Shown one piece after another: positions 26,295 to 34,211 of a DNA stretch of 64,000 nucleotides. The notes below the pieces were generated by a model. It saw nothing but the letters and a program-made list of their open reading frames with translations, ran no database searches and was not told the DNA's origin. The stretch comes from Bacteroidales bacterium (GTDB lineage Bacteria; Bacteroidota; Bacteroidia; Bacteroidales; UBA12077), in contig JANQHE010000004.1 of NCBI GenBank assembly GCA_028282785.1, forward strand, positions 16,900-80,899, read 5' to 3'. A program made the translations under genes and the position numbers. The first letter of the stretch is position 1; each line of letters starts with the position of its first letter.

Positions 26295-27062
26295 TTATAT
26301 TTTGTTTCGATAAAAATTAAGTAAATAACCCATTATTTCAAGTAAAACAATTCTTGATTCTTCTTTAATTAAAAATGCCCTTTTGGCAGAGTCTTCATTT
26401 AACATGTATTTTAATGCTTCTTTGTGTACATCGATTATATCTCTTGCGCCTGCTTGTAAAAAGCCTAATTCATTTGTTATTTTTTTAGTTGGATCAGAGT
26501 TGTTTTCATTGTTTTTAAACATTCTTTGCTGAATGGCTTCATTTAAAATAACCGTATATTCTTTAATTATTCTTTTGAACTCATTTGGGTATGCATTTTT
26601 TATAAGTTCCTGTTCATAAATTTTAGTAGTTTGCTCTGTACTTTGTTGGTCGAATGGTTCAAAGGTCGTTTCTCGTAACTTTACAATAGAATCTTTGAAC
26701 CTGATGATAGATTTAATTCGTGCAATTAATTCACGAGCTTCAAATGGCCTGCTTAAATAATCATCAGCACCTATTTCTAAACCAAAAATGTAATCGTCTT
26801 TCGTAACTTTAATCCCTGATAATAAGATGATGATAACATCAACAAATTTGGGATTGTTTTTTATTTGAACACAGACGTCTGTTCCTAATTTATCAGGAAG
26901 CATAACATCCAATAAAATTAAATCAGGTTTATTCCTTTTAAGATATTTGAGGCATGCATTACCAGAATCTACAGTATCCACATTATAATCTTTTTCTAAA
27001 ATGTTAGAAATAATTTCAAGGTTTATATGGTCATCGTCAACAATTAGTATGGATTTACTCAT
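26295..27062 (-). CDS. Response regulator: receiver plus helical domain resembling RsbU_N/KaiA_C
   Basis: The 255-residue protein has a receiver domain (1-120: acidic D9-D11, phospho-acceptor Asp52 in LLDVMLPD, Ser82, but Arg105 in place of the conserved Lys in YLSRPF). After a linker comes an all-helical domain (about 145-255). This second part has no DNA-binding or enzymatic motif. Its pattern, a first helix pair with FKRIIKEYTVILNEAI, then LGFLQAGARDIIDVHKEAL (199-217), then a final helix LEIMGYLLNFYRNK, resembles the RsbU N-terminal domain, which shares the fold of the KaiA C-terminal domain. A receiver-like domain followed by such a helical domain is the KaiA architecture. Together with its position next to kaiB this makes it a candidate KaiA analogue. 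The family assignment of the C-terminal domain is my pattern match and needs a profile search. It starts 7 bases after the kinase gene. Confidence 0.8.
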   Translation of the reverse strand: MSKSILIVDDDHINLEIISNILEKDYNVDTVDSGNACLKYLKRNKPDLILLDVMLPDKLGTDVCVQIKNNPKFVDVIIILLSGIKVTKDDYIFGLEIGADDYLSRPFEARELIARIKSIIRFKDSIVKLRETTFEPFDQQSTEQTTKIYEQELIKNAYPNEFKRIIKEYTVILNEAIQQRMFKNNENNSDPTKKITNELGFLQAGARDIIDVHKEALKYMLNEDSAKRAFLIKEESRIVLLEIMGYLLNFYRNKI

Positions 27063-27069
27063 AACAGTT

Positions 27070-28257
27070 TTATGGGTTTAATGGTAAACTAAAATAAAAT
27101 GTTGAACCTTTTCCAACTTCGCTTTCCACCCCTATGTGGCCATGATGTGCCTCAATGATTCTTTTAACAATGTACAATCCTAATCCGGTACTTTTTTCTC
27201 CGGCAGTACTCATAGTACTGGTTTTTTGAAATGGTTTGAATAAAGTAACGACTTCATCTTTTGCAATACCTTGTCCTTGGTCCTTAATATTAACAAGAAC
27301 TTCAGTTTCATTTTGTATTAACGACACCAAAATTTGTGTGTCATTATTTGAATATTTTATTGCATTCGTCAATAAATTACTTATTACCTGGTCAATTTTA
27401 TTATTATCGATTTTTAATATCAAAGAATCTACATTGGTTTCGAAATGAATTTTAATATTTTTTTTCTTTGCAAGCTCCTTATTTAAATCGATGTTGGTTC
27501 GAATTAAAAGGACTAAATTAGTGGGAGTACTATTAATCTTAATATTGCCAGACTCAATAGCAGATACATCGAGTAACTCATTAACTAACTCAAGCATGAA
27601 ACTACTTAATGTTTTTATGAGGTTTACAAAACGTTTTTGTTTCTCATTAAGGTTATCGCCTTTTTTTTCTAAAAAATCTGATAAGGCATTAATGTTACTT
27701 AGCGGGTTTCGTAAATCGTGGGCAGCCATTCCTAAAAAACGGTTTTTAAGGCCGTTTAACCTTTCCAGTTCCGCATTTTTGCGATTTAATTCCCGCTGCA
27801 AGTTAACTAATTCGTTGTTAACCCGTGAAAGTTCATCAAAAATTGCTTCATTTTCTTTATCTCGAATCAGAATTTTTTCGCTTTGACTTTTTAAAAGTTT
27901 CCTAATCTGATTCGATTGTTCGTTATTAATTTGTTGAAGGAGGTTTGTAAATTCAACCGCTTCTTTATGGTTATCGGCTCCAATTAATAATATTTGTTTA
28001 TTTAAAAGAACTCCCATAAAATATAAGGATTTGAACTTATCATTGTAGTATATGTTTAAACGGTAATCAAAAGCTATATTTTTACTTTTAACCTCTAAAA
28101 TCATGTTTAGAGATTTATTATGCGAATGTTTATCGATGATGGTAGTAAATAACTTTCCTTCACAACCATTTTTAGAGAAACCGAAATCATCTTTTAAAAC
28201 TTGCTTTATTACTCCATTTTCATCACACAGAAAAGCACATCCTTTTATTTTATTCAT
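27070..28257 (-). CDS. Histidine kinase with divergent N-terminal PAS-like domain, Kai cluster
   Basis: The 395-residue soluble kinase has an N-terminal PAS-like domain (about 1-95; CAFLCDENGVIKQVLKDDFGF), a long coiled coil (about 100-170), a HisKA domain with His180 in AAHDLRNPLSN, and a HATPase with NLLTNAIKYS, DQGQGI and STGLGLYIVKRI. It lacks transmembrane segments, so its signal must be intracellular. It lies 5 bases after the cobalamin-protein gene and 7 bases before the response regulator gene, which makes that regulator its most likely phosphorylation target. Cys7, Cys11 and Cys32 in the PAS-like region could matter for redox sensing, but this is speculative. Confidence 0.9.
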   Translation of the reverse strand: MNKIKGCAFLCDENGVIKQVLKDDFGFSKNGCEGKLFTTIIDKHSHNKSLNMILEVKSKNIAFDYRLNIYYNDKFKSLYFMGVLLNKQILLIGADNHKEAVEFTNLLQQINNEQSNQIRKLLKSQSEKILIRDKENEAIFDELSRVNNELVNLQRELNRKNAELERLNGLKNRFLGMAAHDLRNPLSNINALSDFLEKKGDNLNEKQKRFVNLIKTLSSFMLELVNELLDVSAIESGNIKINSTPTNLVLLIRTNIDLNKELAKKKNIKIHFETNVDSLILKIDNNKIDQVISNLLTNAIKYSNNDTQILVSLIQNETEVLVNIKDQGQGIAKDEVVTLFKPFQKTSTMSTAGEKSTGLGLYIVKRIIEAHHGHIGVESEVGKGSTFYFSLPLNP

Positions 28258-28262
28258 AGTTT

Positions 28263-29321
28263 TTATTTTTCCATTAATTTGTTTGCAAAAGTTACTGCTT
28301 TTTGAGCGTCCTCTGCATAACCATCGGCATTAAATTCCTGCCAGTTTTGTCCAATACCTCGTAATGCATATCCTCCAATTAATATTTTTACCTTCCCACT
28401 CATCTTTTCACGAATGCGCTCGATAGTGCTTTTCAGTAATCCAATTTGATATGGTATAGCAATGGATAACCCAACTATATCTGCATTATTTTCTTCGATT
28501 GAATAGAGAATAGAATCGGCCGGTGTATTAGCTCCAAGGTAATAAGTATCCCAGCCATTCATTTCGAAAAAATCTGCAACCATTCTAATTCCAATCTCAT
28601 GTAATTCTCCACCTACACTTGCAGCTATCATTTTACGCCCAATGCGTTCTGTTGTAAATATATAAGGATAAAGCTGGCTCATAATCTGCTGAGTTGCAGC
28701 GGAACAGAAATGTTCTTTAGCAACGGTTATTTTATTATCGAGCCATAATCGTCCAATCTCATACTGCGATTTTTGAAAAACATGCATATAAATGTCTTCA
28801 ACGGAAGTTCCATTTTTTACTGCATCTAAAATGAGTTTACCGGCAGTTTTTCTGTCTCCTTCCAGAAGGGCTTTATTATAGTTCATGGCCAGTTTACCAA
28901 GAGGATCGAGAACATTGATATAAGGTTTTGAATCTTCAATAGGAATTTTCATTTGTTCCAAACCTGCTTCAATGTATTTAGTTACCAAATCGGATTGCTC
29001 TTTAGGAAACTCTTTTTCAATAACATCTTTTGTGCATTTTAAGGTTTCAATCATTGCTTCATCAGGAAATTTCAAACCCCGAAAAAGTTTTTTAACCCAG
29101 ATTACATAATCTGTAAAAATGGTTTTATTACCCGTTTCAATAGATTCAGCAAGAAAAGGTAGGTGGTATGCTGCATCTCGAAGACTAAGTTGTTTGCCTC
29201 TTTTCCCAAACTTGTTCCAGAATTTAGGTTGGCGTTGATATTGAAGTTCTACAATTTTTTTAGCTAGCTCACCTGCTTGTAATGAAAGTTCATTTTTTAT
29301 TTTTGCACCTAAAGTTTCCAT
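28263..29321 (-). CDS. Cobalamin-binding protein of CarH photoreceptor type without a DNA-binding domain
   Basis: The 352-residue protein has an N-terminal helical region of about 130 residues that I do not recognise, a four-helix B12-binding cap (about 135-220) and a Rossmann-like B12-binding domain (about 229-350). The cap contains W193-x9-E203-H204 (WLDNKITVAKEH), the Wx9EH signature of CarH/LitR adenosylcobalamin light sensors. The Rossmann part has the lower cobalt-ligand motif as GELHEIG (His241), AIPYQIG, and GG at 316-317. CarH and LitR carry an N-terminal MerR helix-turn-helix, which is absent here. As the first gene of the cluster and 5 bases from the kinase gene, it is a candidate light or B12 input. 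Methyltransferase corrinoid proteins are the main alternative, but they lack Wx9EH. Confidence 0.85.
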   Translation of the reverse strand: METLGAKIKNELSLQAGELAKKIVELQYQRQPKFWNKFGKRGKQLSLRDAAYHLPFLAESIETGNKTIFTDYVIWVKKLFRGLKFPDEAMIETLKCTKDVIEKEFPKEQSDLVTKYIEAGLEQMKIPIEDSKPYINVLDPLGKLAMNYNKALLEGDRKTAGKLILDAVKNGTSVEDIYMHVFQKSQYEIGRLWLDNKITVAKEHFCSAATQQIMSQLYPYIFTTERIGRKMIAASVGGELHEIGIRMVADFFEMNGWDTYYLGANTPADSILYSIEENNADIVGLSIAIPYQIGLLKSTIERIREKMSGKVKILIGGYALRGIGQNWQEFNADGYAEDAQKAVTFANKLMEK

Positions 29322-29426
29322 GAGTTTTTGAGTTGATACTGATTGTAACTATACAAATTACAAAAAGTTAGGGTATAGTACAAAGGATTCATAAATCTTT
29401 TTTATCATTGCAGGAAACTTTTAAAA

Positions 29427-29678
29427 ATGGAATGTCGCCCGGGTTGTGCAGCATGTTGCATATATCCTTCCATATCTTCATCAATTCCAGGTATGCCCAA
29501 TGGTAAACCTGCAGGGGCTTCTTGTATTCAATTAAAAGAAGATTTAAGCTGTAGTATCTTTGGTTCACCCGAACGTCCAAAAGTTTGCGCAGGGTTTAAA
29601 CCAGAAAAGCTAGTTTGTGTTGATAGCGCTGAAGAAGCTTATAAAATTATCGCTTCGCTGGAGGGAATAATTTTGTAA
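29427..29678 (+). CDS. YkgJ-type cysteine cluster protein
   Basis: The small 83-residue protein begins MECRPGCAACC, the CxxxCxxCC metal-chelating motif of the YkgJ family (Cys3, 7, 10, 11), with further cysteines in GASCIQL, LSCSIFG, PKVCAGF and KLVCVD. The family is annotated as zinc or iron-chelating; its physiological role is not established. It diverges from the Kai cluster across a 105-base gap and is not obviously linked to it. Confidence 0.85.
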   Translation: MECRPGCAACCIYPSISSSIPGMPNGKPAGASCIQLKEDLSCSIFGSPERPKVCAGFKPEKLVCVDSAEEAYKIIASLEGIIL

Positions 29679-29784
29679 ACCGTAATACTTCTAAATTGGA
29701 AAAATTCTTGATAAGTTTATATCATCATAATGTTCAGTTAAAACATTAGTGCTATTTTTTTGTTGTAATTAAATAGAATAACTA

Positions 29785-30051
29785 ATGAGTTTTGATATGA
29801 CAAGGGAGGAATTTAAAGAAATGTCACTTGCCGAGCAAGGGATGTTGCTAATAAGTAGGGGTAAACATTTAACTCAAGTTAAAAAAGGGAACCAACTATT
29901 GAATCTTTATTCAATAGATGATTTTTTTGTAGAGGTCTTTTATTCGGTTTTATCTGACAAAATTGATAAAATTGAAATTATGACTGATCTTTCACGGATA
30001 GATCATTATATTGATGAAAAACAAAAGGAAGAAAAGCCGCATATAGATTAA
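29785..30051 (+). CDS. Uncharacterised 88-aa protein
   Basis: I do not recognise this short acidic protein. It has no signal peptide. The sequence MTREEFKEMSLAEQGMLLISRGKHL suggests a helical start. It is followed by a beta-rich centre (LLNLYSIDDFFVEVFYSV) and a charged helical end (DHYIDEKQKEEKPHID). The frame is well formed and AT-biased like its neighbours. A degenerate copy of its C-terminal half is visible at about 37871-37983, which supports its being a real gene that has duplicated. No terminator follows. Confidence 0.65.
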   Translation: MSFDMTREEFKEMSLAEQGMLLISRGKHLTQVKKGNQLLNLYSIDDFFVEVFYSVLSDKIDKIEIMTDLSRIDHYIDEKQKEEKPHID

Positions 30052-30108
30052 TGTAATGTATTTTATGCCGAAATAATTAAATCATCAAGAAAATTATTAT
30101 CATTAATA

Positions 30109-30855
30109 TCACAAGACGGGAATTCTTAAGGTCTTGTTGTTTGGAGGAGTAAATAATTCTTCCTTTAACGGAATATTGAATTCGATTTCTAAAATTCGAT
30201 TTTTATGTTTATATGGACCATTAGGCCCTTCTCCTTTACCAATAGTTTTGTGAGCAATAAGTATATTTTTTTCTTTTTTATAATCTAAAAATCTTATGGT
30301 AGTGGTTTCAGTTGGTTTTAACTGATATATCAAATTGGTTTTAGCATCTAAATAGTATTCCCAACTTGAACCATCAAACCATTTTACTTTAATAACGTTT
30401 GTTTTGATTCCATTAACTAATTTTGTGCCGGTGTATTCCAAATTCATTTTGTCATTGGGTTCCATAACAAATACCCCTAAAAACCAATAGAAACTTCCAT
30501 TAATTATTAAAGCGTTTGAGTATTTTTCCGAAAGTTTTGACCATTTATAGACATTATCGGTAGAGTCAAATTCTGCTTTCCATGAGTTTGTTCCATCTGT
30601 TGTCGTAAACCTGGGGGCAGTTAAATTCCCGAAGATTCTATAATTTGGTTTTTTCTGATAACTATAGTTCAAACGAGAAGAGTTATTTTCTTCGTGAATT
30701 AATTTTCTTTTGATATAAACAGTATTGATATTGTCCAGATTATCTTTTCCTCCTATCGCATCAATATATTTATTAATTATAAGGTTTAGAGAGTCGGTTT
30801 GACTAAAAATACCTGCAGATAATAAAATCAAAGGAATTATAAAAAAATATTTCAT
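30109..30855 (-). CDS. Secreted LolA-like lipoprotein-sorting-type protein
   Basis: The 248-residue product has an N-terminal signal peptide (residues 1-18, FIIPLILLSAGIFSQ) and no lipobox. The start of the mature part, LNLIINKYIDAIGGKDNLDNINTVYIK, followed by alternating beta strands and an Asp-containing YYLDAKTNLIYQLK segment, is the pattern of the LolA/LppX-like half-barrel fold seen in many Bacteroidota periplasmic proteins. A partner is not evident. It is encoded 15 bases after the DJ-1 fusion gene on the same strand, so the two may be co-transcribed. Confidence 0.7.
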   Translation of the reverse strand: MKYFFIIPLILLSAGIFSQTDSLNLIINKYIDAIGGKDNLDNINTVYIKRKLIHEENNSSRLNYSYQKKPNYRIFGNLTAPRFTTTDGTNSWKAEFDSTDNVYKWSKLSEKYSNALIINGSFYWFLGVFVMEPNDKMNLEYTGTKLVNGIKTNVIKVKWFDGSSWEYYLDAKTNLIYQLKPTETTTIRFLDYKKEKNILIAHKTIGKGEGPNGPYKHKNRILEIEFNIPLKEELFTPPNNKTLRIPVL

Positions 30856-30870
30856 AGAACTTAATATTAA

Positions 30871-32895
30871 TTATTTAACTATAATAAACTTTTTATAAGA
30901 AACCATATTTTTAATACGTAACCTGCAATAATATACTCCTTCATTTAAATTTCCATCAATACTCCATTGTTTAGTTTTATTTTCACCGGATATTTTTCCA
31001 AATGAATGAACAATTTGCCCCTGAACGTTAATTATATCAAGATAGCCATACTCATTATTTTCTAAATTATATGTTACATTTATATGATTATTAGCAGGTA
31101 TAGGAAAAACTTTAAGAGGCTCTTTGCGTGGCAGTTTGTTTGTATTAATATTTGTTCCTCTTTCGATTATATATTCGGATAACGTAAAATCTAAAGAGGA
31201 ATCTTCTTTAGACTTGTTATGCCCGGTATATATGACTTTATTGTTAGTATACACCATTGAACTAATCCAACTATTACCTTCATGTGTAAATTTTTTTGTA
31301 TTAGTTTTTTGACCATTGCTGTTTAAGTGATAAAAAATGACATCATTATTAAGTGTTGTTGACTTTGTAACACCTGCAACTAAGTACTCGTTGTTTAACT
31401 CAAGAGCAGCAATTCCATAATCGTAATAGCTACTTTCTCCGAGATCTTTTCGCCAAATTTCTTTTCCTTCTGAGTTGGTTTTTAATACAATTATATTACT
31501 TACGTCATTATATGTAATTGCATGTGAGCCTGTTATTAAATATCCACCTTCGGAAAGTTCTATAATATCCACACCTCTTTCGTGATAGGCATTAGATCCT
31601 GTTGAGGTATATGTTTGTTCCCACAATAATGTTCCATCCAGGTTGATTTTAATTACATAAATGTCTCTATCTCCGGATGAAACAAATTTTCCAGTATTTC
31701 CAATAACTAAAAGATTATTATCACTGGTATGAATAATCTTAAATCCCATTTCGGAATTTGGTGTTCCAAAAGTTTTTTCCCAAATAATGTTACCATCAGT
31801 ATTTATTTTTACTAAATAAATATCATCCTCTCCTAAGCCAATAGATTCCGTATAACCGCACATATATAAATTATCATTATTATCTTGGCAAACGGAGTTA
31901 AAAATGTCCCAATTCTCGCCACCAAAAGTTTTTTCCCAGATTAAATCCCCATTTCTATCAATCTTTATAGCATAACCATCTACATTCTTAGAAGTAAAGG
32001 ATGTAGTAAATCCAACACTTATAAAATTATTACCACTTGTTTCAATTATTGAGTTACTGTAATCCCAACCGGAACCTCCAAAAGTTCTTTGCCAGGAGGA
32101 ATTTCCTAAGCTATCCGATTTGATTATTAATACGTCAGACTTCCCATTACCTTGTGAAAAAGTATACCCACTTGTAATTAAACTATCTGAACTGGTATGA
32201 ATAATAGATTTACCGCCATCGTTATGTTGATCAGTGGAATTAAGCTTATCAGATAAATTTTGATATTTTGCTGTAAAGTTGTTTAAGATTTCTAATATTG
32301 CATTACAGTTTTGTTTATTGTAATGGTCACCTGCAGAACAGGTTATGATGTTTCCATCAATTACTGGTAATATATTTTTTCCAAGATAATTTGCCCCTGC
32401 ATTGGAATATTCATTACTATAATTTGGATTGCCGGTTACGTTTTTTCCGCTTATAACAGCAGCTGCAGCTAAAACTCTTACTCCTGTGCACCAGGCAGCA
32501 ACTGGAATATTTTTCTTGACTGCTTCCTGGATTAATTTTATTGTTGTAGTATTAGAAATAAAATCTCCACACGGATTTCCAGCCCAATGACTACCGGACA
32601 TTATTGTTATACAGTCGTAATTACTAATATCTATGATTTCTGATACAAGAATATCCGGGACAATAGCTGGACACCCTAAAGGTTGAGCATAAACCGGACA
32701 TGGAGAAATGTTAGCTGAAGTTCCTGCAACAATTACTTCCCAACCAAAATTTTCAAAATTATCTTTATTTAAATGGTAGTTTGCACCATAATTTTCAGGC
32801 AGTAAAATAAGAATTTTAGTCTGTTGAGAGTAAACATTTTTATTGATAACAAATATTAAAATCAGAAAAGAAATAAAATAACGAGAAGTTTTCAT
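30871..32895 (-). CDS. Secreted DJ-1/PfpI domain fused to beta repeats and a T9SS sorting tail
   Basis: The 674-residue protein starts with a signal peptide (residues 1-23). Residues about 26-207 are a DJ-1/PfpI (class I glutamine amidotransferase-like) domain with the nucleophile-elbow cysteine C136 in VAAWCTGVRVLAA. Residues about 240-585 are repeats of about 50 residues built on the pattern W-(E/Q)-(K/R)-TFGG followed by a glycine-rich turn and an (A/V)IKI-(N/D)-x-(N/D)-G strand, probably a beta-propeller. Residues 597-674 (FPIPANNHI to KKFIIVK) form a type A T9SS C-terminal sorting domain. DJ-1 domains are usually cytoplasmic. Finding one exported with a T9SS tail is unusual. The activity (protease, glyoxalase or neither) cannot be told. 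Confidence 0.87.
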   Translation of the reverse strand: MKTSRYFISFLILIFVINKNVYSQQTKILILLPENYGANYHLNKDNFENFGWEVIVAGTSANISPCPVYAQPLGCPAIVPDILVSEIIDISNYDCITIMSGSHWAGNPCGDFISNTTTIKLIQEAVKKNIPVAAWCTGVRVLAAAAVISGKNVTGNPNYSNEYSNAGANYLGKNILPVIDGNIITCSAGDHYNKQNCNAILEILNNFTAKYQNLSDKLNSTDQHNDGGKSIIHTSSDSLITSGYTFSQGNGKSDVLIIKSDSLGNSSWQRTFGGSGWDYSNSIIETSGNNFISVGFTTSFTSKNVDGYAIKIDRNGDLIWEKTFGGENWDIFNSVCQDNNDNLYMCGYTESIGLGEDDIYLVKINTDGNIIWEKTFGTPNSEMGFKIIHTSDNNLLVIGNTGKFVSSGDRDIYVIKINLDGTLLWEQTYTSTGSNAYHERGVDIIELSEGGYLITGSHAITYNDVSNIIVLKTNSEGKEIWRKDLGESSYYDYGIAALELNNEYLVAGVTKSTTLNNDVIFYHLNSNGQKTNTKKFTHEGNSWISSMVYTNNKVIYTGHNKSKEDSSLDFTLSEYIIERGTNINTNKLPRKEPLKVFPIPANNHINVTYNLENNEYGYLDIINVQGQIVHSFGKISGENKTKQWSIDGNLNEGVYYCRLRIKNMVSYKKFIIVK

Positions 32896-32942
32896 ATAAA
32901 GCTTTTTAGGATTTACATAAAAATATTAAGAGGTAACAAATC

Positions 32943-33022
32943 AAATGTCTTGAATAATGATTCTGGACAAGTTCTATTTGGTTTAATATTTAAAAAGTCC
33001 CGGATCATTATTTAAGACATTT
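32943..33022. repeat. Imperfect 26-bp inverted repeat
   Basis: Arms 32943-32968 and 32997-33022 are reverse complements at 23 of 26 positions, around a 28-base AT-rich spacer. The arms share AAATGTCTT and AATAATGAT cores. It could be a structured RNA, a terminator for an unseen transcript or a dispersed repeat. Confidence 0.6.
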
Positions 33023-33078
33023 AAAACAATCCATAATGTTATTTTGGAACCGTCAATTGCTTAACAAATTAACTAAAT

Positions 33079-33168
33079 ACCGACGTTGTGAACTATTTAA
33101 TGGAATGACTATTTATAATTATTGCCTTACTAATATTAATTATTAGAATGAATATTCACGACGTTGGT
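33079..33168. repeat. 15-bp inverted repeat with ACGTYGTGAA arms
   Basis: Arms 33079-33093 (ACCGACGTTGTGAAC) and 33154-33168 are reverse complements at 12 of 15 positions. All three differences are transitions that could form G-U pairs in RNA. The 60-base spacer is AT-rich. Confidence 0.45.
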
Positions 33169-33311
33169 TAAATGTATTTGGAAAAAGATATTAAAAGAAG
33201 ACTTAATTTTTTTATCAAAAAGCTTTTGATAAACACGAGAGGGTAAGTAGTATAAAAATAGAATATTTTCTAAAAGAATAGTGATTATAAATAAACTTTA
33301 AAACTTAATTT

Positions 33312-34211
33312 ATGAAAAAAGTAAAAAGCGGATTAATAAATTTTAAAATAGTATTTACATTTATTATAACACTATTATTTTCCTGTGATAATGAGAAAGA
33401 TACATTTATATGGCCAGAACTTTTAGAAACAGGTGAATTAATACAAATAACAACAACAAACGCAAGTAGTTGGGACTTCCACTCCCGTTGGTCAAATGAT
33501 GGCTCCAAGGTTGCATTTGCTCGTTTTAATTCTACAAATTCAGATTTAAGTTTAAATATATGGAATAAGCCAACAAATGAAATAAAAAACGTTGTTTCCG
33601 GTTTATGGGGAGATTGTGCTCCGAGTTGGAGTCCGGATGACATGAAAATAGCTATCGATGTGAGAGATGAAAATGATGTATCACAGATATATATAGTTAA
33701 TGTTAATGATGGACAATTGGAAAAGTTAACTACAACCGATTCAAATAAGTTTCGCCCATGCTGGTCAAAAGATGGTAATAAAATAATTTTTACAAGTTCG
33801 GGTAATTTATATACTATGCCTGCTGAAGGAGGTTCCGGTGTGATTATACCAAATACCCAGCATGCATCAAACGCTCAGTGGAACTTTGATGACTCTCAGA
33901 TTCTTTTCGTAAAAGATTCTCAAAATGATGATATTTATATTGTAAATAATGATGGAACCGAGCTTACACTCGTGGCAGAGGGCAAAAGTGGAACAAATGA
34001 GAATTGGGCATCGTGGTCACCAGACGGAACAAAAATAATTTACCAATTATACCATAAAGGAACACCCCGGCTAATTATGAAAGATTTAAAACTTGATAAA
34101 GAATATCTACTACTGGATAAGGACGACTGTAGATTTGCAGATTGGTCTCCCGATGGAAATTCAATTGTTTTTGCACATGATGAAAATTTATGGTTACTTA
34201 GTTTAAATTAA
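33312..34211 (+). CDS. TolB-like beta-propeller lipoprotein
   Basis: The 299-residue protein has a lipobox (LLFSC, Cys25). It is made of about six WD40-like/PD40 repeats, recognisable by recurrent SRWSNDGSKVAFA, PSWSPDDMKIAI, PCWSKDGNKIIF, AQWNFDDSQILF, ASWSPDGTKIIY and ADWSPDGNSIVF blades. It resembles the propeller of TolB and of S9 peptidases. The next frame begins one base after its stop and encodes a broken S9 peptidase. The two may once have been a secreted propeller/peptidase pair. No Tol-Pal genes are nearby, so a TolB role is unlikely. Confidence 0.82.
   Translation: MKKVKSGLINFKIVFTFIITLLFSCDNEKDTFIWPELLETGELIQITTTNASSWDFHSRWSNDGSKVAFARFNSTNSDLSLNIWNKPTNEIKNVVSGLWGDCAPSWSPDDMKIAIDVRDENDVSQIYIVNVNDGQLEKLTTTDSNKFRPCWSKDGNKIIFTSSGNLYTMPAEGGSGVIIPNTQHASNAQWNFDDSQILFVKDSQNDDIYIVNNDGTELTLVAEGKSGTNENWASWSPDGTKIIYQLYHKGTPRLIMKDLKLDKEYLLLDKDDCRFADWSPDGNSIVFAHDENLWLLSLN

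Larger units (their letters stand above)
32896..33311. other. Gene-free stretch with two inverted repeats
   Basis: This 416-base divergent intergenic region contains no reading frame of note. It holds a long imperfect hairpin (32943-33022) and a second inverted repeat (33079-33168), listed separately. No convincing TTG/TAnnTTTG promoter is visible for either flanking gene. Confidence 0.6.

Noticed and set aside
33079..33168. Integron attC-like site
   Set aside because: The arms contain ACGTTG-like ends but do not give the full RYYYAAC / GTTRRRY core pair, and no integrase or cassette array is near.
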